Below, in pieces: positions 1-7,843 of a stretch of DNA of 64,000 nt. The stretch is taken from NCBI RefSeq assembly GCF_016617715.1, contig NZ_CP067225.1, positions 3,106,001 through 3,170,000 on the forward strand, written 5' to 3'. Source of the stretch: Paracoccus sp. MC1862. Lineage in GTDB: Bacteria; Pseudomonadota; Alphaproteobacteria; Rhodobacterales; Rhodobacteraceae. The first letter of the stretch is position 1. Each line of letters begins with the position of its first letter. A program made the position numbers and the translations under genes. The notes beneath the pieces are model-generated. The model was not told the DNA's origin, did not search any database, and saw nothing but the letters and a program-made list of their open reading frames with translations.

Positions 1-458
1 CGGGGCGTCGGCGGAATCAGGGCGTTGGCCATGGCGAAGCCGTCCTGATGGTGAAGGCGCGCGAAACCGGCGACCTCGGCCAGCGCGGCTTGTTCGGCCG
101 GGTGCAGTTCCGCCAGATGGGCGGCATCCTGCGGCCGCAGGAAATGCGCTGCGATCAGCGGAGAGCCGGGATAGGAATCGGGGCCATGCTGCGCACGGAT
201 GGCTGCCAGCGCCTCGCGCAAGGGGTGGTCCTGCGGCAGCCAGCCCGAAGACAGCGCCCTGACGATGCCCACTTCCGCCTCGCCGGTCTTCAGTGCGGCT
301 TCGGCACGCAGGTTGTAAAGCCCGCGGCCGGCATGGGTCTCGATATAGCTGAGGGGCTTGGGCTTCCCGGTCAGCCGCGCCAATGCGGTCGCAAGCAGCG
401 CGTGCTTGTGCACATCCGCCAGGTTCCCGGCATGAAAGGCGTGCTGATAGGACAACAT
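1..458 (-). CDS. rlmJ: 23S rRNA (adenine-2030-N6)-methyltransferase RlmJ, partial
   Basis: This SAM-dependent enzyme methylates A2030 of 23S rRNA. Only the first 152 codons are visible; the gene runs off the left edge. The N-terminus MLSYQHAFHAGNLADVHKH is the family signature, and YIETHAGRGLY (about residues 38-48) matches the SAM-binding loop of RlmJ/YhiR proteins. The ATG is the only start compatible with that N-terminus. It lies 43 bases downstream of an array of CCUCCUCCC hairpins on the same strand, so read-through from that locus could reach it. The identity is firm; completeness beyond the edge cannot be judged. Confidence 0.9.
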   Translation of the reverse strand, partial: MLSYQHAFHAGNLADVHKHALLATALARLTGKPKPLSYIETHAGRGLYNLRAEAALKTGEAEVGIVRALSSGWLPQDHPLREALAAIRAQHGPDSYPGSPLIAAHFLRPQDAAHLAELHPAEQAALAEVAGFARLHHQDGFAMANALIPPTP

Positions 459-501
459 GGCGCGTGCCTAGCCGCCGCTGTCACCGATGGAAAGAGAGGA
501 A

Positions 502-614
502 GCGGCGACCCCGGGGAGGAGGAGAGGGGTCGCCGCCGACAACGCGCCCAGGGAGGAGGAGAGGGCGGCGTTGCAATCGGATCGCTGCCGGGGAGGAGGT
601 CGGCTGCGATCCAT
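502..614 (-). ncRNA. tandem CCUCCUCCC-loop small RNA hairpins (CcsR/cuckoo-like)
   Basis: Read on the minus strand, three consecutive stem-loops each expose the pyrimidine motif CTCCTCCC in the loop. Hairpin A (610-581) pairs ATCGC-A-GCCG with CGGC-A-GCGAT around ACCTCCTCCC. Hairpin B (573-540) has a 10-bp stem with one bulge around TCTCCTCCTCCCT. Hairpin C (536-502) has a perfect 11-bp stem GCGGCGACCCC/GGGGTCGCCGC around TCTCCTCCTCCCC and is followed by a pyrimidine-rich tail that could act as a terminator. Tandem hairpins with this anti-Shine-Dalgarno-like loop are the hallmark of the CcsR RNAs of Rhodobacter and the wider 'cuckoo' family. Three different stems keeping the same loop argues for function. 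The usual upstream DUF1127 gene was not found here. Confidence 0.7.
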
Positions 615-620
615 GTCCGT

Positions 621-649
621 AAGATGGCCCGGTTGCTGCAAATGCACAA
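621..649 (-). promoter_or_regulatory. candidate promoter of the tandem small RNAs
   Basis: On the minus strand TTGTGC (649-644) and CATCTT (626-621) are separated by 17 bases. This places a transcript start near 614, just before the first CCUCCUCCC hairpin at 610. The position is the main support; the -10 element is a weak match to the housekeeping consensus, and an alternative (RpoH-type) sigma factor is possible. Confidence 0.4.
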
Positions 650-803
650 CGGCTTTTTGCGCCTATCTGTTATGCTGCAGGCGCATGGTTGAACCGCCTC
701 AGGGTTGTTCGCTTCCTAGAAGTTCGCAGAAATCTATTATCATACACTCGGAAGATGTATCACCTATGTGTGTGACGCAACGGAAATCAGGAACTTTTTT
801 CTT

Positions 804-825
804 AATGCTGCAAAGCAGCATTTTT
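804..825 (+). terminator. intrinsic terminator with no assigned gene
   Basis: AATGCTGC and GCAGCATT form an 8-bp perfect stem around AAA, followed by a run of T on the + strand. The minus strand lacks a U-tract after the hairpin, so it points rightwards. No coding gene precedes it on this strand. It may end a short RNA from the AT-richer stretch at about 700-800, or act as an attenuator ahead of apbC. Confidence 0.55.
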
Positions 826-895
826 CCGGCGTCTGGTTCCCGCAGATGCCAGCGCCTATATCGCCCCAAGGACAGCAAGAAGGATGGGCGGCAGG

Positions 896-2002
896 ATGAC
901 GGCGAATCGCGACAGGGTCATGCAGGAACTTTCGGCCATCCCCGTTCCGGGCGGCAGCAATCTCGTCGATGCCGACCTTGTGCGCGCCCTGACCATCACG
1001 GATGACGAGGTGAGCTTCGTCATCGAGGCCCCGGATGCGGTCCTTGCCCGTGCGCTGGACAGCGCAAGCAAGGATGCCGAGGCGCGATTGCGCGCTCTCG
1101 GGTTTTCAAGGGTCCGCATCGTCACCACCGCGCAGGCCGGCCGCGCGCCGCAGGTCACCGCCCGCTCTGGTCAGGGGGCGGACCCCGGCGCAGGCGCCCC
1201 CCCCAGCCTGAAGCTCGGCCGTCACCCCACACCGCAGGCCGGCCCGGAGACAATTCCCGGCGTGGACCGCATCCTTGCCATCGGCTCGGGCAAGGGCGGG
1301 GTCGGCAAGTCCACGCTGACGACGAACCTCGCCGTCGCGCTGGCCCGCGCCGGGCGGCGGGTGGGGGTGCTGGATGCCGACATCTACGGCCCCAGCCAGC
1401 CCCGGATGCTGGGCGTGACCGACCGCCCCCGCAGCGAGAACGACCGCATCATTCCCATCCGCGCCCATGGCGTCACCATGATGTCGCTGGGCTTGATGAT
1501 GAAGGAAGGCGAGGCCGTCGTCTGGCGCGGCCCGATGCTGATGGGCGCGCTGCAGCAGATGCTGAACCAGGTGGAATGGGGCGAGCTTGACGCGCTGCTG
1601 GTGGACCTGCCCCCCGGCACCGGCGACGTCCAGCTGAGCCTGTGCCAGAAGGCGCCGGTGACGGGTGCCATCATCGTGTCCACCCCGCAGGACGTGGCGC
1701 TGATCGACGCCCGCCGCGCCATCGACATGTTCGACAAGCTGAAGACCCCAATTCTGGGGCTGGTCGAGAACATGTCGTCCTATGTCTGCCCGAACTGCGG
1801 GCACGAGGCGCATCTGTTCGGCCATGGCGGGGTCGCCGCCGAGGCGCAGGCGCGCGGCTTGCCCTTCCTCGGTTCGGTGCCGCTGGACCTGTCGGTGCGA
1901 CTCGGGGGCGACTCGGGCCAGCCGGTGGCCCTGGGGCAGGGGCCGATTGCTGATGCCTATGCCGATCTCGCGCAACGGCTGGTCCGGGGCGGGATGGCCT
2001 GA
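896..2002 (+). CDS. apbC: Mrp/ApbC family iron-sulfur cluster carrier ATPase
   Basis: A P-loop NTPase of the Mrp/NBP35 family that carries Fe-S clusters to apoproteins in the cytoplasm. An N-terminal MIP18-like domain (about residues 1-80) is followed by a Pro/Gly-rich linker. The deviant Walker A GSGKGGVGKST is at about 130-140, DADIYGPSQP follows, and the cluster-binding CPNC is near 298-301. At 368 residues it has family-typical length. An in-frame ATG 12 bases upstream exists, but the chosen ATG begins the usual N-terminus and leaves room for the AAGGA ribosome site. It is divergent from rlmJ and about 630 bases ahead of mraZ. Confidence 0.93.
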   Translation: MTANRDRVMQELSAIPVPGGSNLVDADLVRALTITDDEVSFVIEAPDAVLARALDSASKDAEARLRALGFSRVRIVTTAQAGRAPQVTARSGQGADPGAGAPPSLKLGRHPTPQAGPETIPGVDRILAIGSGKGGVGKSTLTTNLAVALARAGRRVGVLDADIYGPSQPRMLGVTDRPRSENDRIIPIRAHGVTMMSLGLMMKEGEAVVWRGPMLMGALQQMLNQVEWGELDALLVDLPPGTGDVQLSLCQKAPVTGAIIVSTPQDVALIDARRAIDMFDKLKTPILGLVENMSSYVCPNCGHEAHLFGHGGVAAEAQARGLPFLGSVPLDLSVRLGGDSGQPVALGQGPIADAYADLAQRLVRGGMA

Positions 2003-2010
2003 GCGGCCTT

Positions 2011-2060
2011 CTGGGAAAGCGCGGGAAAGCCGCGCGGACACGGCCCGGGAAAGCACGGGA
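2011..2060 (+). repeat. GGGAAAGC repeats with 10-bp spacing
   Basis: GGGAAAGC starts at 2013, 2023 and 2047, and a further GGGA at 2057, giving two pairs each with an exact 10-bp step. It recalls the TGGGN decamers of the MraZ operator downstream, but is on the opposite strand and only the first unit has the leading T. Its role is unknown. Between it and 2330 I see no gene, only several GANTC methylation sites. Confidence 0.4.
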
Positions 2061-2330
2061 CGCCTTTTGCCCGGCACACCAAATCCGAATCTCGCACCCG
2101 TGAAAAGCTGTGATCACAAGGGCCGTAACGAGCATTTCAAAGTGAGTCGCGGCTGTTTTTCCCTTGCACGGGCTAATCTGCAGCTATCCTGCCACACCCC
2201 GGCCGCCACAACATCTTGTGTAGGAATCTTTCCGCTCAACCAAAAGCTGACCACGAATCAATGGCTTCGAATTTGTGTTCGCGTCACGTTCTAACGGGCC
2301 TGATCCGGCACCTCATCTTTCCCCCCAGAA

Positions 2331-2365
2331 GCCCATTGCTTCCCATGCTTTCCCATGGCATCCCT
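2331..2365. promoter_or_regulatory. MraZ operator: TGGGN direct repeats, 10-bp period
   Basis: On the minus strand TGGGC (2335-2331), TGGGA (2345-2341) and TGGGA (2355-2351) are spaced by exactly five bases, with a degenerate AGGGA at 2365-2361. MraZ of E. coli is known to bind three TGGGN direct repeats separated by 5-bp spacers upstream of mraZ, so this matches in motif, spacing, number and place. It lies about 270 bases before the mraZ start, at the head of the long leader. Confidence 0.75.
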
Positions 2366-2543
2366 TCATCACGGATGACGGGCAGTGAAGGGGCACCAAG
2401 ACCCCAAGCCATAGGCAGGCTTCATACAGGCACCCCGCCTTCCGAAAAACGACCTGGCCGCGCGCGAGCAGCACCTTCCCCCGAGGTGGCGCATGAGACC
2501 GGGCGATCCCCGAAACTTCGGGGCCCAGAGATGGGACGAGGGC

Positions 2544-2590
2544 GGCGGATCGGGCAGTGGCAGCGGCCCGATCCGCCCTTTCTCGTTTCA
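2544..2590 (+). terminator. leader terminator/attenuator ahead of mraZ
   Basis: GGCGGATCGGGC (2544-2555) and GCCCGATCCGCC (2566-2577) form a perfect 12-bp stem with a 10-base loop, followed by CTTTCTCGTTTC. It sits 44 bases before the mraZ start, so transcripts entering the dcw cluster must read through it. Confidence 0.7.
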
Positions 2591-2633
2591 GGGCCTTGCG
2601 GTTCCGGCGAGGGACAGTGGAAGGTGGCAGGGC

Positions 2634-3131
2634 TTGGCGCGCAGGTTCAGAGGCTCGGAAGAGGTCAGGATCGACGCCAAGGGGCGCATCTCGATCCCCG
2701 CCCGCTTCCGGCGCGTCTTCGAAGCCGCCGACCCCGATTTTGAATCCCGCCAGCGCGCGCAGATGGTCATCGTATATGGCTTCGCCGACTGGACGCATCT
2801 TCGACTTTATACCATGGAAGCGATTGAAGAGATTGACGAGGGCATCAGCCGCATGGCCCGCGGCTCGGCCGAGCGCAGCTATCTGGAAACCCTGATGAAC
2901 GGCTTGTCGGACGAGGCCGAGATCGATTCGGACGGCCGCCTCGTCCTGCCCCAGCGCCTGCGCGAGAAGATCGGACTGGGCGACCGCGCCTTCTTCATGG
3001 CGCAGGGCGACTACCTCAAGGTCACGACGCCCGAGACGCATGAGGCCGACCTGCGCAAGATCGAGGCCGGGATGCCCGCGCTGGAACCCGGCGCTGACCC
3101 GCTGTCGCTGTTGCCTCCCGCTGAAAGCTGA
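2634..3131 (+). CDS. mraZ: MraZ, dcw-cluster transcriptional repressor
   Basis: A nucleoid-associated AbrB-like regulator that binds TGGGN repeats and represses the division/cell wall cluster, including itself. The N-terminus [17 protein letters not shown] carries the first SpoVT/AbrB-like motif ([13 protein letters not shown]), and the second ([16 protein letters not shown]) lies past residue 90. No ATG fits; the TTG start is chosen because GGAAGG lies 8-9 bases ahead and it gives the normal N-terminus and a 165-residue protein. The frame stays open about 140 bases further upstream to an ATG at 2493, but that extension is low-complexity and overlaps the leader terminator. Its stop overlaps the rsmH start. 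Confidence 0.92.
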   Translation: MARRFRGSEEVRIDAKGRISIPARFRRVFEAADPDFESRQRAQMVIVYGFADWTHLRLYTMEAIEEIDEGISRMARGSAERSYLETLMNGLSDEAEIDSDGRLVLPQRLREKIGLGDRAFFMAQGDYLKVTTPETHEADLRKIEAGMPALEPGADPLSLLPPAES

Positions 3132-4093
3132 TGAGCGCGCCGCATGTCCCTGTCCTGCTCGACCCCCTGCTGGCGGCGGTCGCCCCTGTCCGTGGCACAT
3201 GGGTGGACGGCACCTTCGGCGCGGGCGGCTATGCGCGCGGGCTGCTTGAGGCCGGGGCCGAGCGCGTCATCGGCATCGACCGCGACCCGGCGGTGTTCGA
3301 CATGGCCCGCGCATGGGCGAGCGGCTATGGCGAAAGGCTGCGGCTGGTGCAGGGCACCTTCTCGGATCTCGACGAACTGGCGGGCGCGCCGGTCGATGGC
3401 GTGGTGCTGGACCTCGGCGTCAGTTCCATGCAGCTCGACCAGCCCGAGCGCGGATTCTCCTTCCTGCGCGACGGGCCGCTGGACATGCGGATGGCGCAGG
3501 ACGGTCCCACTGCCGCCGACCTGCTGAACCGCGCCGAGGAGTCCCGCATCGCCGACGTCCTTTACCACTATGGCGAGGAACGCGCCGCCCGCCGCATCGC
3601 CCGCGCCATTGTCGCCGCGCGGCCGCTAACGACGACCGCGCAACTGGCCGAGGTCGTCCAGTCCTGCCTGCCGCGCCCCAAGCCCGGGCAGAGCCACCCG
3701 GCCACCCGCAGCTTCCAGGCCATCCGCATCTGGGTGAACGACGAGTTCGGCCAGCTTCTTTCCGGGCTTGAGGCTGCAGAACGCGCGCTTAAGCCCGGCG
3801 GCAGGCTGGCGGTGGTCAGCTTTCATTCGCTGGAAGACCGCGTGGTCAAGCGCTTCATGCAGGTCCGCGCCAACGCGGCGGGCGGCGGTAGCCGCTACGC
3901 GCCCGAGGTGCGGCAGGACGCCCCCGCCTTCACGCTGCCCTTCCGCCGCGCGGTGGGCGCCGACGCGGCCGAACTGGCCGCGAACCCCCGCGCCCGTTCC
4001 GCCTTCCTGCGCGTCGCGATCCGCACCGACGCGCCTACAGGCCGCACCGATGCGGATGCGCTGGGCCTGCCGCGCCTGCCGGGGAACGGCTGA
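3131..4093 (+). CDS. rsmH: 16S rRNA (cytosine-1402-N4)-methyltransferase RsmH (MraW)
   Basis: A SAM-dependent methyltransferase that modifies C1402 in the ribosomal decoding centre. The SAM-binding [13 protein letters not shown] (about residues 33-45), the IGIDRDP motif, and the [18 protein letters not shown] segment near 98-115 are diagnostic. Length 320 is normal. The ATG shares one base with the mraZ stop (TGATG) and the stop shares one base with ftsL, so the first three dcw genes look translationally coupled. Confidence 0.96.
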   Translation: MSAPHVPVLLDPLLAAVAPVRGTWVDGTFGAGGYARGLLEAGAERVIGIDRDPAVFDMARAWASGYGERLRLVQGTFSDLDELAGAPVDGVVLDLGVSSMQLDQPERGFSFLRDGPLDMRMAQDGPTAADLLNRAEESRIADVLYHYGEERAARRIARAIVAARPLTTTAQLAEVVQSCLPRPKPGQSHPATRSFQAIRIWVNDEFGQLLSGLEAAERALKPGGRLAVVSFHSLEDRVVKRFMQVRANAAGGGSRYAPEVRQDAPAFTLPFRRAVGADAAELAANPRARSAFLRVAIRTDAPTGRTDADALGLPRLPGNG

Positions 4094-4533
4094 TGCGGCC
4101 GCTGCTGTATCTTCTGGCCATGATGGCCGTCATGGGCCTCGCCTTCTGGGCCTACCGCGAGAACTATCGCACCCAGGCGCAGATCGACCGGATGCAGGTG
4201 GTCCAGCGCGAGATCGCGAGCCTGCGCGAGAACCTAGGCGTCCTGCGCGCCGAATGGGCCTATCTCAACCGTCCCGACCGCCTCAGCCAGCTTGTGGACA
4301 TGAATTTTGACCGGCTGCGGCTGGCGCCCGTGCAGGCCAACCAGTTCGGCTCTGCCCGCAACATCGACTATCCGCCGCCCGAGCCGGTCGCGCCGCCCAC
4401 GGAACTCACGCCCGGCGAATCGATGGCCGGCTGGGTGCCCCGCACGCCGTCGAACAACCGCGGGGCGCCGATGCCGCGCCCCGCGCCCCCCGGCTTCGAG
4501 CCGTCCGCCGATCCCGCCCCGGAACAGGAGTGA
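4093..4533 (+). CDS. ftsL: cell division protein FtsL
   Basis: A short bitopic inner-membrane protein of the FtsQLB subcomplex that helps activate septal peptidoglycan synthesis by FtsWI. Residues about 3-20 form the single membrane span, followed by a heptad-rich coiled-coil helix (about 24-60) and the conserved LNRPDRLSQLVDMNF motif. A Pro-rich periplasmic tail completes 146 residues. The start overlaps the rsmH stop and the stop lies 5 bases before ftsI, the standard gene order, which supports the call despite low sequence conservation of the family. Confidence 0.88.
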   Translation: MRPLLYLLAMMAVMGLAFWAYRENYRTQAQIDRMQVVQREIASLRENLGVLRAEWAYLNRPDRLSQLVDMNFDRLRLAPVQANQFGSARNIDYPPPEPVAPPTELTPGESMAGWVPRTPSNNRGAPMPRPAPPGFEPSADPAPEQE

Positions 4534-4538
4534 CCGCC

Positions 4539-6341
4539 ATGATCCGCACCCCCTTGCGCCCGCTGGCCCGCATCCTCAGCGCCCGGCAGGCCGGACAGGA
4601 CCCCGACGAGATCGAGGCCGAGCAGCGCGCCCGCCGCCATGCCGAGATCCAGGGCCGCGCCCGCCGCCGGGCCGAGGGGCGGATCAAGCTGATGGTGCTG
4701 GGCTTCATGGTCGCCTTCGGCACGGTGGGCCTGCGGATGGGGGCTCTGGCCAGCAGCCAGCCGGTGGAACCCCGCGCCCATGCCTCGGGGGCGCAGATCA
4801 TCTCGCAGCGAGCCGACATCGTGGACCGGCGCGGGCGGGTGCTGGCCACGAACCTGTCCACCCACGCGCTTTACGCCCACCCCCACGACCTCGTGGACCC
4901 CGAGACGGCTGCCGAGAAGCTGGCCCGCATCTTTCCCGACCTGAATGCCGAGAGGCTCAAGCGTGACCTGACCGGCGAGCGCAAGTTCGTCTGGATCAAG
5001 AAGAAGCTGTCCCCCGAACAGATGCAGGCCGTCCATGACATCGGCGAGCCGGGCCTCGTCTTCGGCCCGCGCGAGATGCGGCTTTACCCGAACGGGCGGC
5101 TCGCCAGCCATATCCTCGGAGGTTCCCAGTTCGGGGCGGAAGGCGTCAGTTCCGCCGAGGTGCTGGGCATGGCGGGCGTCGAAAAGGCCTTCGACCGCTG
5201 GTTGCGCGACCCGGCCAATGCGGGCGCCCCCCTGCAGCTGTCCATCGACCTGACCGCGCAGGCGGCGATGGAGGAAGTGCTGGGCAACAGCATCAAGGTC
5301 ATGAACGCCAAGGGCGCGACCGGCATCCTGATGGAGGTGAAGTCGGGCGAGATCGTCGCCATGGCAAGCCTGCCCGACTTCGATCCCAACGACCGGCCGC
5401 GGCCGCTGACCCAGGGCGACCCCTCGGACAGCCCGCTGTTCAACCGGGCGGTGCAGGGGGTCTATGAGCTTGGCTCGACCTTCAAGATCTTTCCCATTGC
5501 TCAGGCGATCGACGAGGGGCTGGTCAACGGCAACACCATGATCAACGCCTCCTCGCCCATGAAGATCGGGAAATACCTGATCCACGACTTTCACAACTAT
5601 GGCGGCCAGTTGTCGGTGCGCGACGTGCTGGGCAAGTCCTCGAACGTGGGCACCGTACGGATCGCGCAGATGCTGGGGGCGGAACGGCAGCAGAAGTTCC
5701 TCAAGGACCTGGGCTTCTTCGAGCCGACCACCGTCGAGATGACCGAGGCACCGACGGGCAAACCCATCGTGCCATCGCGCTGGCCGGCGGTGACGGCGGC
5801 TACCGTGTCCTTCGGCCACGGGCTGGCGGCGAGCCCGCTGCATCTGGCATCCGCCTTCGCCACCATCGCCAACGATGGCCGCCGGGTGCGCCCGACGCTG
5901 GTGCACCGCAAGGAGTCCGTGCAGGGCGAGCAGGTGCTGTCGCCGGCTGCGGCGAAGCAGGCGCGGGATCTGCTGCGCCATGTCGTGACCAACGGCACCG
6001 CGCGGCAGGCCGAGGTCGCGGGCTATCAGGTCGGCGGCAAGACCGGCACCGCCGACAAGCCCCGCCCCAATGGCGGCTACTACAAGAACCGCAACGTTTC
6101 GACCTTTGCATCCATGTATCCGACCGACGATCCGGCCTATGTGCTGGTGGTGACTCTGGACGAGCCCAAGGTGTCCGCCGCCGGCGGGGGCGAGATGCGG
6201 ACCGCCGGCGCCACCGCCGCGCCGGTCGCGGCCGCCCTGATCCAGCGGCTGTCACCCACGCTGGGCCTGCAGCCCGACGGGGTGGACCTGCCCGTCATTG
6301 AACCCCGTCCGGCCGATGCCGTAAGGGTCTCGGCGAAATAA
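4539..6341 (+). CDS. ftsI: peptidoglycan D,D-transpeptidase FtsI (PBP3)
   Basis: The septum-specific class B penicillin-binding protein that cross-links peptidoglycan with FtsW. A charged cytoplasmic N-terminus precedes one membrane anchor (about residues 50-70), then a PBP dimer domain and the transpeptidase domain with S313-T-F-K316, S367-S-N369 and K501-T-G503. The ATG is preferred to a GTG nine bases upstream because AGGAG lies 8 bases before it. The 600-residue length is typical for alphaproteobacteria. Confidence 0.96.
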   Translation: MIRTPLRPLARILSARQAGQDPDEIEAEQRARRHAEIQGRARRRAEGRIKLMVLGFMVAFGTVGLRMGALASSQPVEPRAHASGAQIISQRADIVDRRGRVLATNLSTHALYAHPHDLVDPETAAEKLARIFPDLNAERLKRDLTGERKFVWIKKKLSPEQMQAVHDIGEPGLVFGPREMRLYPNGRLASHILGGSQFGAEGVSSAEVLGMAGVEKAFDRWLRDPANAGAPLQLSIDLTAQAAMEEVLGNSIKVMNAKGATGILMEVKSGEIVAMASLPDFDPNDRPRPLTQGDPSDSPLFNRAVQGVYELGSTFKIFPIAQAIDEGLVNGNTMINASSPMKIGKYLIHDFHNYGGQLSVRDVLGKSSNVGTVRIAQMLGAERQQKFLKDLGFFEPTTVEMTEAPTGKPIVPSRWPAVTAATVSFGHGLAASPLHLASAFATIANDGRRVRPTLVHRKESVQGEQVLSPAAAKQARDLLRHVVTNGTARQAEVAGYQVGGKTGTADKPRPNGGYYKNRNVSTFASMYPTDDPAYVLVVTLDEPKVSAAGGGEMRTAGATAAPVAAALIQRLSPTLGLQPDGVDLPVIEPRPADAVRVSAK

Positions 6342-6355
6342 GGACCGAGGGGACC

Positions 6356-7843
6356 ATGGAGAACGACAAGGCCATGAGCCTGTCCCGGTTGGGGCTGCGG
6401 GCAGGAGATGGAAGCAATCCCCGGATCACCGGCCTTTCGGTCGATTCGCGCCATGTCCGAGACGGGCATCTGTTCGCGGCGCTGCCCGGATCGGCGCTGC
6501 ACGGGGGCGAGTTCATCCAGTATGCCCTGCGGCAGGGAGCGGCGGCAATCCTGACCGACAGGCAGGGCGCCGGGATCGCGGCGGCCGAGCTTGCTGCATT
6601 CCCTGCCGCGCTGGTCGTGGCCGAAGACCCTCGCGCGGCGCTGGCCGGCGCGGCTGCACTGTGGTTCGAGACGCAGCCCGAGACGGTCGTGGCGGTCACG
6701 GGGACCTCTGGCAAGACTTCGGTCACGAACTTCACCCGCCAGATCTGGCAGGCGCTGGGGCTGAAAGCGATCAGCCTTGGGACCATGGGCGTGGAAGGGG
6801 ATTATACGGCGAAGTTGGCCCACACGACGCCCGAGCCGGTAACACTGCACCGCGTGCTGTCCGAAGCGGCTGACGCCGGAGTGACTTATGCGGCGATGGA
6901 GGCATCCTCGCACGGCCTCGACCAGCGCCGTCTGGACGGAGTGCGGGTCGCGGCGGGGGCCTTCACCAACTTCAGCCAGGACCACCTGGACTATCACCAT
7001 GACTTCGACAGCTACTTCGCCGCCAAAGCGCTGCTGTTCAACCACATCCTCGAACCCGGCGCGGCGGCGGTCATCTGCACCGACGACGCGCGCGGGCGCG
7101 AGGCCGCGCAGATCGCCCGCGACCGTGGCTTGAGGCTTATGACCTACGGCCGGGCTGAGGGCTGCGACCTGCGCATCCTTGCCCAGCGCTATGACGCGAC
7201 GGGGCAGGAGCTGCGGTTTTCCGTGAAAGGCCGGACCCACCTGATCCGCCTGAACCTGATCGGCGGCTTCCAGGCGGAAAACGTCCTGTGCGCGGCGGGC
7301 CTGTGCCTTGCCACCGGGTCTGACGAATCCCGCGTCATCGCCGCGCTTCCCGGCCTGACCACCGTGCGCGGCCGGATGGAACTTGCCGCCCAGCGCCAGA
7401 ACGGTGCGGCGGTTTTCGTGGACTACGCCCACAAGCCCGGCGCCGTGATCGCGGCGCTGCAATCCCTGCGTCCTCATGTGATGGGCCGCATCATCGCCGT
7501 GATCGGCGCGGGCGGCGACCGCGACCGGGGCAAGCGCCCTCTGATGGGCGAGGCCGCCCGGCAGCACGCCGACGTGGTCTATGTCACCGACGACAACCCC
7601 CGGACCGAGGACCCCGCCGCCATCCGCGCCGAGGTCATGGCGGGCGCGGGCCCGGATGCGACCGAGGTCGGCGACCGCGCCGAGGCGATCCTGCGCGCCG
7701 TGGACGCGCTGGAACCGGGCGATGCGCTGCTCATCATGGGCAAGGGGCACGAGACGGGGCAGATCATCGGCTCGGACGTCTTCCCCTTCGACGACGCCGA
7801 ACAGGCCTCGGTCGCCGTCGCTGCGCTGGACGGCATGATATGA
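6356..7843 (+). CDS. murE: UDP-MurNAc-L-Ala-D-Glu:meso-diaminopimelate ligase MurE
   Basis: Adds the third stem-peptide residue to the cytoplasmic peptidoglycan precursor with ATP. The Mur-ligase P-loop GTSGKTS is at 116-122. DNPR at about 413-416 is the signature of meso-diaminopimelate (not lysine) specificity, as expected for a Gram-negative. The 495-residue length is standard. The stop overlaps murF by four bases (ATGA), indicating coupling; 14 bases separate it from ftsI. Confidence 0.96.
   Translation: MENDKAMSLSRLGLRAGDGSNPRITGLSVDSRHVRDGHLFAALPGSALHGGEFIQYALRQGAAAILTDRQGAGIAAAELAAFPAALVVAEDPRAALAGAAALWFETQPETVVAVTGTSGKTSVTNFTRQIWQALGLKAISLGTMGVEGDYTAKLAHTTPEPVTLHRVLSEAADAGVTYAAMEASSHGLDQRRLDGVRVAAGAFTNFSQDHLDYHHDFDSYFAAKALLFNHILEPGAAAVICTDDARGREAAQIARDRGLRLMTYGRAEGCDLRILAQRYDATGQELRFSVKGRTHLIRLNLIGGFQAENVLCAAGLCLATGSDESRVIAALPGLTTVRGRMELAAQRQNGAAVFVDYAHKPGAVIAALQSLRPHVMGRIIAVIGAGGDRDRGKRPLMGEAARQHADVVYVTDDNPRTEDPAAIRAEVMAGAGPDATEVGDRAEAILRAVDALEPGDALLIMGKGHETGQIIGSDVFPFDDAEQASVAVAALDGMI

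Larger units (their letters stand above)
2300..2590 (+). ncRNA. UpsM-like leader RNA upstream of mraZ (5' end uncertain)
   Basis: The stretch before mraZ holds no credible protein gene but ends in a strong intrinsic terminator well before the start codon. It also has a perfect 7-bp hairpin CCCCGAA/TTCGGGG at 2508-2523. In Rhodobacter sphaeroides the abundant sRNA UpsM comes from the mraZ 5' leader by premature termination and limits dcw transcription; the placement here is the same. I could not assign a confident promoter, so the left boundary is approximate. Homology is inferred from position and architecture, not from alignment. Confidence 0.55.

Noticed and set aside
371..649. Minus-strand open frame of 92 codons across the rlmJ start
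   Set aside because: It is out of frame with rlmJ, is rich in Pro/Arg/Ser from GC-rich hairpin DNA, and covers the small-RNA hairpins; no family resemblance.
735..743. TATTAT/TATCAT as a -10 element for a + strand RNA
   Set aside because: No acceptable -35 element 16-18 bases upstream, so a promoter was not called.
804..825. Terminator assigned to rlmJ
   Set aside because: rlmJ is transcribed leftward away from it, and the U-tract is on the + strand.
1106..2077. Long antisense open frame over apbC
   Set aside because: A mirror of codon bias in GC-rich DNA; no recognisable motif, and the + strand encodes a clear P-loop protein.
4368..5981. 537-codon antisense open frame over ftsL/ftsI
   Set aside because: His/Gln/Gly/Arg-rich shadow translation; all catalytic motifs of FtsI are on the + strand.
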